Of a stretch of 44,751 bases of DNA, positions 42,075 through 44,751 are shown piece after piece; positions within the stretch are counted from its first letter, which is position 1, and every line of letters starts with the position of its first letter. This DNA comes from Candidatus Bathycorpusculum sp. (GTDB taxonomy: Archaea > Thermoproteota > Bathyarchaeia > Bathyarchaeales > Bathycorpusculaceae): NCBI GenBank assembly GCA_009778385.1, contig WRJX01000095.1, positions 1 to 44,751 of the forward strand, written 5' to 3'. The notes under the pieces were generated by a model that had not been told where the DNA came from, did no database searches, and saw only the letters and a program-made list of their open reading frames with translations. Made by a program: the position numbers and the translations under genes.

Positions 42075-44474
42075 ATGATTAAGAGCATCAAAGAGTGCGC
42101 CTTATACAAGGAGAGACTTGATACGGATAGACAGGCTATTCTAAATAGTTGTGAATCTTTCCTTAACACTCTTTGGGATGGGGATAGAATAATTCCATAT
42201 TATACAGATCACGGGCTTATGCACTCGTTAAGGGTTATTGAAAATATTGAAAAAATGCTAAGATTAGATGTAAATGTAAAGAGCGATATTCTTAGTGATG
42301 ATGAGATATTTTTGTTATTGTTAGCCGCTCTACTTCATGACATTGGTATGCAATGTAACTTGAGTTCACATAAAGAAGTTAAAGAAAAAGCAACAACTAT
42401 GGGTGCTTTATTTGAGAGCAAATTCGGCGATAAACTTGATGATGATAATAAAGAAGAAATACGTAAGTATCACCATATTATTACATCCGCTTGGTTGCTT
42501 GATGTCTCAAAGTCGCCCGATAGGGTTACAAATGTACCTCTAAGAGATGCTTTAAGGGATTTAAAGAGAAGTTTACGGTCAGATTTACGAATAATTTGTG
42601 AGTATCATTCAAAGAAAAACATTGATGAGTGTGACGAGTTTTCTAAGATTGATGGCAGAATTAGGCTTCGTTTTTTGGCGACACTTTTACGCTTGGGTGA
42701 TGAACTTGATATAAGTGAAGACCGAGTGGATATAAAAAGGGTAAAGATGTTCCCTTATCCTGAAAAGAATAGTTTTTATTGGTATCTGCATAGTCAAACA
42801 AAAGTTAAAATCATCAACAACAAAATATCCCTGAAACTAATGCTTAGCGAGAATGATGTTGGTAATTACAAGCATGAATTTGTTAAATATATAAAACAAG
42901 ACTTCTATGAAAAAAATTCAGGTATCATCGAACTGTTACAGGGTAAATACAGTTTACCTATTTTTCTCGATGTAGCAGAAAATTGTGTTGTAGAAGGCGA
43001 CTATGAAGATCTGCGTGACGAAGTTATATCTATTCTTGTAGATTATGTTAATAAAAGCATGGCTCAAGAACAGGGTGTAGACCGGCAACGTGATGTTAAG
43101 CAAATTTCTTTTGACTACACAAATTCGCTCACAATGTTGGCAGAGCAAGGTGACGCTAACACACAATACCGTTTAGGTCGTTGTTATAATGGCGAAAATG
43201 ATGAACAGGCTATATGTGTTTTCAAGGATATTAATGGGCAAAAAGTAATTTTTGATGAAAATTTGCTAAGTAAACACCTGCTATTTATAGGCGGAATCGG
43301 CACAGGCAAAACAAACGCGATTTATCAGGTTATAGAGCAATTTCAAGCTAATTTATCAGAAAATGACGTTATGGTTATTTTTGACGCGAAAGGCGATTAT
43401 TACAAAGAATTCTACCGTCATGGACTTGACATTGTTATTAGCAACGACGATAAAAGTGTCGGGATTGATGGAAAAAAGGACTATTGGAACATTTTTAATG
43501 AAATTGAACGCGACAACCACATGGAAGAAAATATTATTGAAGTTTCCAAAACACTGTTCAATGAAAAAAGAGTTAAATCACAACAGCCATTTTTTTCGCT
43601 TGCAGCAAAAGACTTGTTCAGCGCAGTATTGTTCCATTGTTGCCGCGATAAAGATAGTGAACGTTTCTATAACTCCGACCTTCGGCAATTTTTGGAATCG
43701 GCGAATGTTGAAATTATATTGAAAATGATTAATCTACACGGCGACCTAAAGGCAATGAAAAATTACGTCGAGGACGGCACTTCAAATATAGCCTTGGGCG
43801 TATTAGCCGAATTACAAGAATTGATAAGAGAAATTTTTGTCGGTAACTTCAAGCAAAAAGGTACCTTATCGATAAGAAAACTTGTTCGAGAAAAGAAAGG
43901 GCGAATAATCTTTATCGAGTACGATATAGGCACAGGGAAGACGCTTACCCCCATTTATAGCCTTTTGTTTGATCTTGCTATAAAAGAGGCGTTATGCCGC
44001 ACAAAAAACGAGGGAAATGTGTATTTTATTGCCGATGAGTTCAAGCTGTTACCACATCTGCAACATATTGACAACGCCGTTAATTTTGGGCGCAGTCTTG
44101 GCGTAAAGTTTTTGATTGGTGTGCAGAACATTGAGCAGGTTTATGAGGTGTACAGCGGCAGTAAAAACGGAAGTGAACGCGCAAGGAACTTACTGTCGAG
44201 CTTTTCAACTTCTATTTGTTTTAGAGTAAACGACAAGAAGTCACGCGAATATATTCAGAGCTTGCACGGAAAGAACAGAAAATTGGAAACTTTTATGTCA
44301 TCCATACCAAACAGGGGTATTGAAGAGAAAATTCGTGAGGCGTATGTTGTAGAAGATTGGGACATCTCACGGCTGAACATAGGACAGGCAATTATCGGAC
44401 TACCGAACAACGCGCCCTTTTTGTTTACGTTCAAAGAATATAAATCCAAAAAGCAAAACCCATTGATTTCATAA
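42075..44474 (+). CDS. HD phosphohydrolase domain fused to Sel1-like repeat and VirD4/TraG-like ATPase
   Basis: A 799-residue cytosolic protein with no membrane helix. Residues ~40-215 form an HD domain: YTDHGLMHSLRVIENI (His46, His50), LLAALLHDIGMQ (His88-Asp89), KYHHIITSA (His133), CEYHSKKN (His178) and LLRLGDELDIS (Asp209). This resembles HD domains recruited to prokaryotic conflict systems. After a helical part comes one Sel1-like repeat, LTMLAEQGDANTQYRLGRCY (352-371). The ATPase follows: Walker A FIGGIGTGKTN (404-414), Walker B VYFIADEFKLLP, Gln684 in IGVQNIEQV, and RVNDKKSREYIQSLHG as in TraD/VirD4. A nuclease or nucleotidase activity driven or gated by a DNA- or RNA-translocating ATPase is inference. 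A leader hairpin masks the start region. Confidence 0.75.
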   Translation: MIKSIKECALYKERLDTDRQAILNSCESFLNTLWDGDRIIPYYTDHGLMHSLRVIENIEKMLRLDVNVKSDILSDDEIFLLLLAALLHDIGMQCNLSSHKEVKEKATTMGALFESKFGDKLDDDNKEEIRKYHHIITSAWLLDVSKSPDRVTNVPLRDALRDLKRSLRSDLRIICEYHSKKNIDECDEFSKIDGRIRLRFLATLLRLGDELDISEDRVDIKRVKMFPYPEKNSFYWYLHSQTKVKIINNKISLKLMLSENDVGNYKHEFVKYIKQDFYEKNSGIIELLQGKYSLPIFLDVAENCVVEGDYEDLRDEVISILVDYVNKSMAQEQGVDRQRDVKQISFDYTNSLTMLAEQGDANTQYRLGRCYNGENDEQAICVFKDINGQKVIFDENLLSKHLLFIGGIGTGKTNAIYQVIEQFQANLSENDVMVIFDAKGDYYKEFYRHGLDIVISNDDKSVGIDGKKDYWNIFNEIERDNHMEENIIEVSKTLFNEKRVKSQQPFFSLAAKDLFSAVLFHCCRDKDSERFYNSDLRQFLESANVEIILKMINLHGDLKAMKNYVEDGTSNIALGVLAELQELIREIFVGNFKQKGTLSIRKLVREKKGRIIFIEYDIGTGKTLTPIYSLLFDLAIKEALCRTKNEGNVYFIADEFKLLPHLQHIDNAVNFGRSLGVKFLIGVQNIEQVYEVYSGSKNGSERARNLLSSFSTSICFRVNDKKSREYIQSLHGKNRKLETFMSSIPNRGIEEKIREAYVVEDWDISRLNIGQAIIGLPNNAPFLFTFKEYKSKKQNPLIS

Positions 44475-44751
44475 ACCTGACTTTTTGATTGTGTTTATAC
44501 ATGTTTTTTACAGTTACTGTTGTATCTGAAATAACAATCATTAATTGTTGTTTGCACTTCTGTGAGTGCTCAAAACTTATTAGGAATAAATGTATCTATT
44601 CTTTAGTGTCTAATATGAAGTCTCAAAGTCTAAGCCAAGATTTTGAGGAAAGGCTCCAGACGCAAACAGGTCAATCCCACTTTCAGAACTACCTATGGAT
44701 GATGACTGATTTGCATATTGTGCTGTTGTAACTGGTTTTATTTGGCAGTCC
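44475..44751. other. Right-edge DNA after the HD-ATPase
   Basis: A frame with ATG near 44616 reads MKSQSLSQDFEERLQTQTGQ and stops at ~44731 after HIVLL. It matches nothing I know and lacks a convincing ribosome binding site. A partner gene of the HD-ATPase, if any, would lie beyond the window. Confidence 0.35.

Noticed and set aside
43928-43947. Second Walker A (DIGTGKT, residues 617-623) in the HD-ATPase
   Set aside because: It sits where TraD-like proteins have a strand-turn before a helix; a single P-loop at 404-414 explains the fold, so a second nucleotide site is unlikely.

Overview
The window reads as chromosomal DNA of a low-GC archaeon. The archaeal markers are sn-glycerol-1-phosphate dehydrogenase, a proteasome beta subunit followed by the KH/beta-CASP nuclease aCPSF1, the LSm–L37e pair, an archaeal SepF, a PUA-domain protein, a core-type methionine synthase, and a PhoU fused to an AbrB-like DNA-binding domain. 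The surface-protein style (N-terminal anchor, TPSVPDFTV-like opening, C-terminal membrane helix) and the gene mix suggest Bathyarchaeia or a relative. That placement is inference from memory of such genomes, not a search result.

Left flank (1-7830) is accessory and decayed. It holds an AbiE-like nucleotidyltransferase toxin (cut by the window edge) with its winged-helix antitoxin, a small ORF, a dead IS1-family transposase, a secreted surface protein, a lone 546-residue tail-fibre-like protein with a strong Shine-Dalgarno and no signal peptide, a shred of a Sel1-repeat gene, a membrane protein, and a shred of an IS1182-like transposase.

The centre (7849-38986) is mostly housekeeping: tRNA-dihydrouridine synthase, a cytosolic HtrA protease, core methionine synthase, the pstSCAB-phoU phosphate uptake operon with a divergent DNA-binding PhoU, a GT39 glycosyltransferase, a PurE-like enzyme, a HAD phosphatase, LSm and L37e, a DedA-like membrane protein, an ABC exporter, a long FKBP, G1P dehydrogenase, the proteasome–aCPSF1 pair, SepF and a phosphoribosyltransferase. 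It ends with a corrinoid salvage locus: BtuF, BtuC, BtuD with an extra C-terminal domain, and the divergent amidohydrolase CbiZ. CbiZ, the transporter and the core methionine synthase fit a cell that imports and remodels corrinoids.

The right flank (39000-44751) is a mobile or integrated region. It opens with a damaged 3' tRNA fragment carrying an encoded CCA, beside a frameshifted tyrosine integrase with a zinc ribbon. About 1.6 kb of non-coding DNA follows, rich in structure: two homologous 57-60 base elements whose paired bases covary, three long direct repeats, and two matching palindromes around a TATA-like stretch. It ends with a 799-residue protein joining an HD phosphohydrolase domain, one Sel1-like repeat and a VirD4/TraG-type ATPase. 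This protein, with the structured DNA in front of it, is the best candidate for an undescribed (probably defence or plasmid-related) system in the window.
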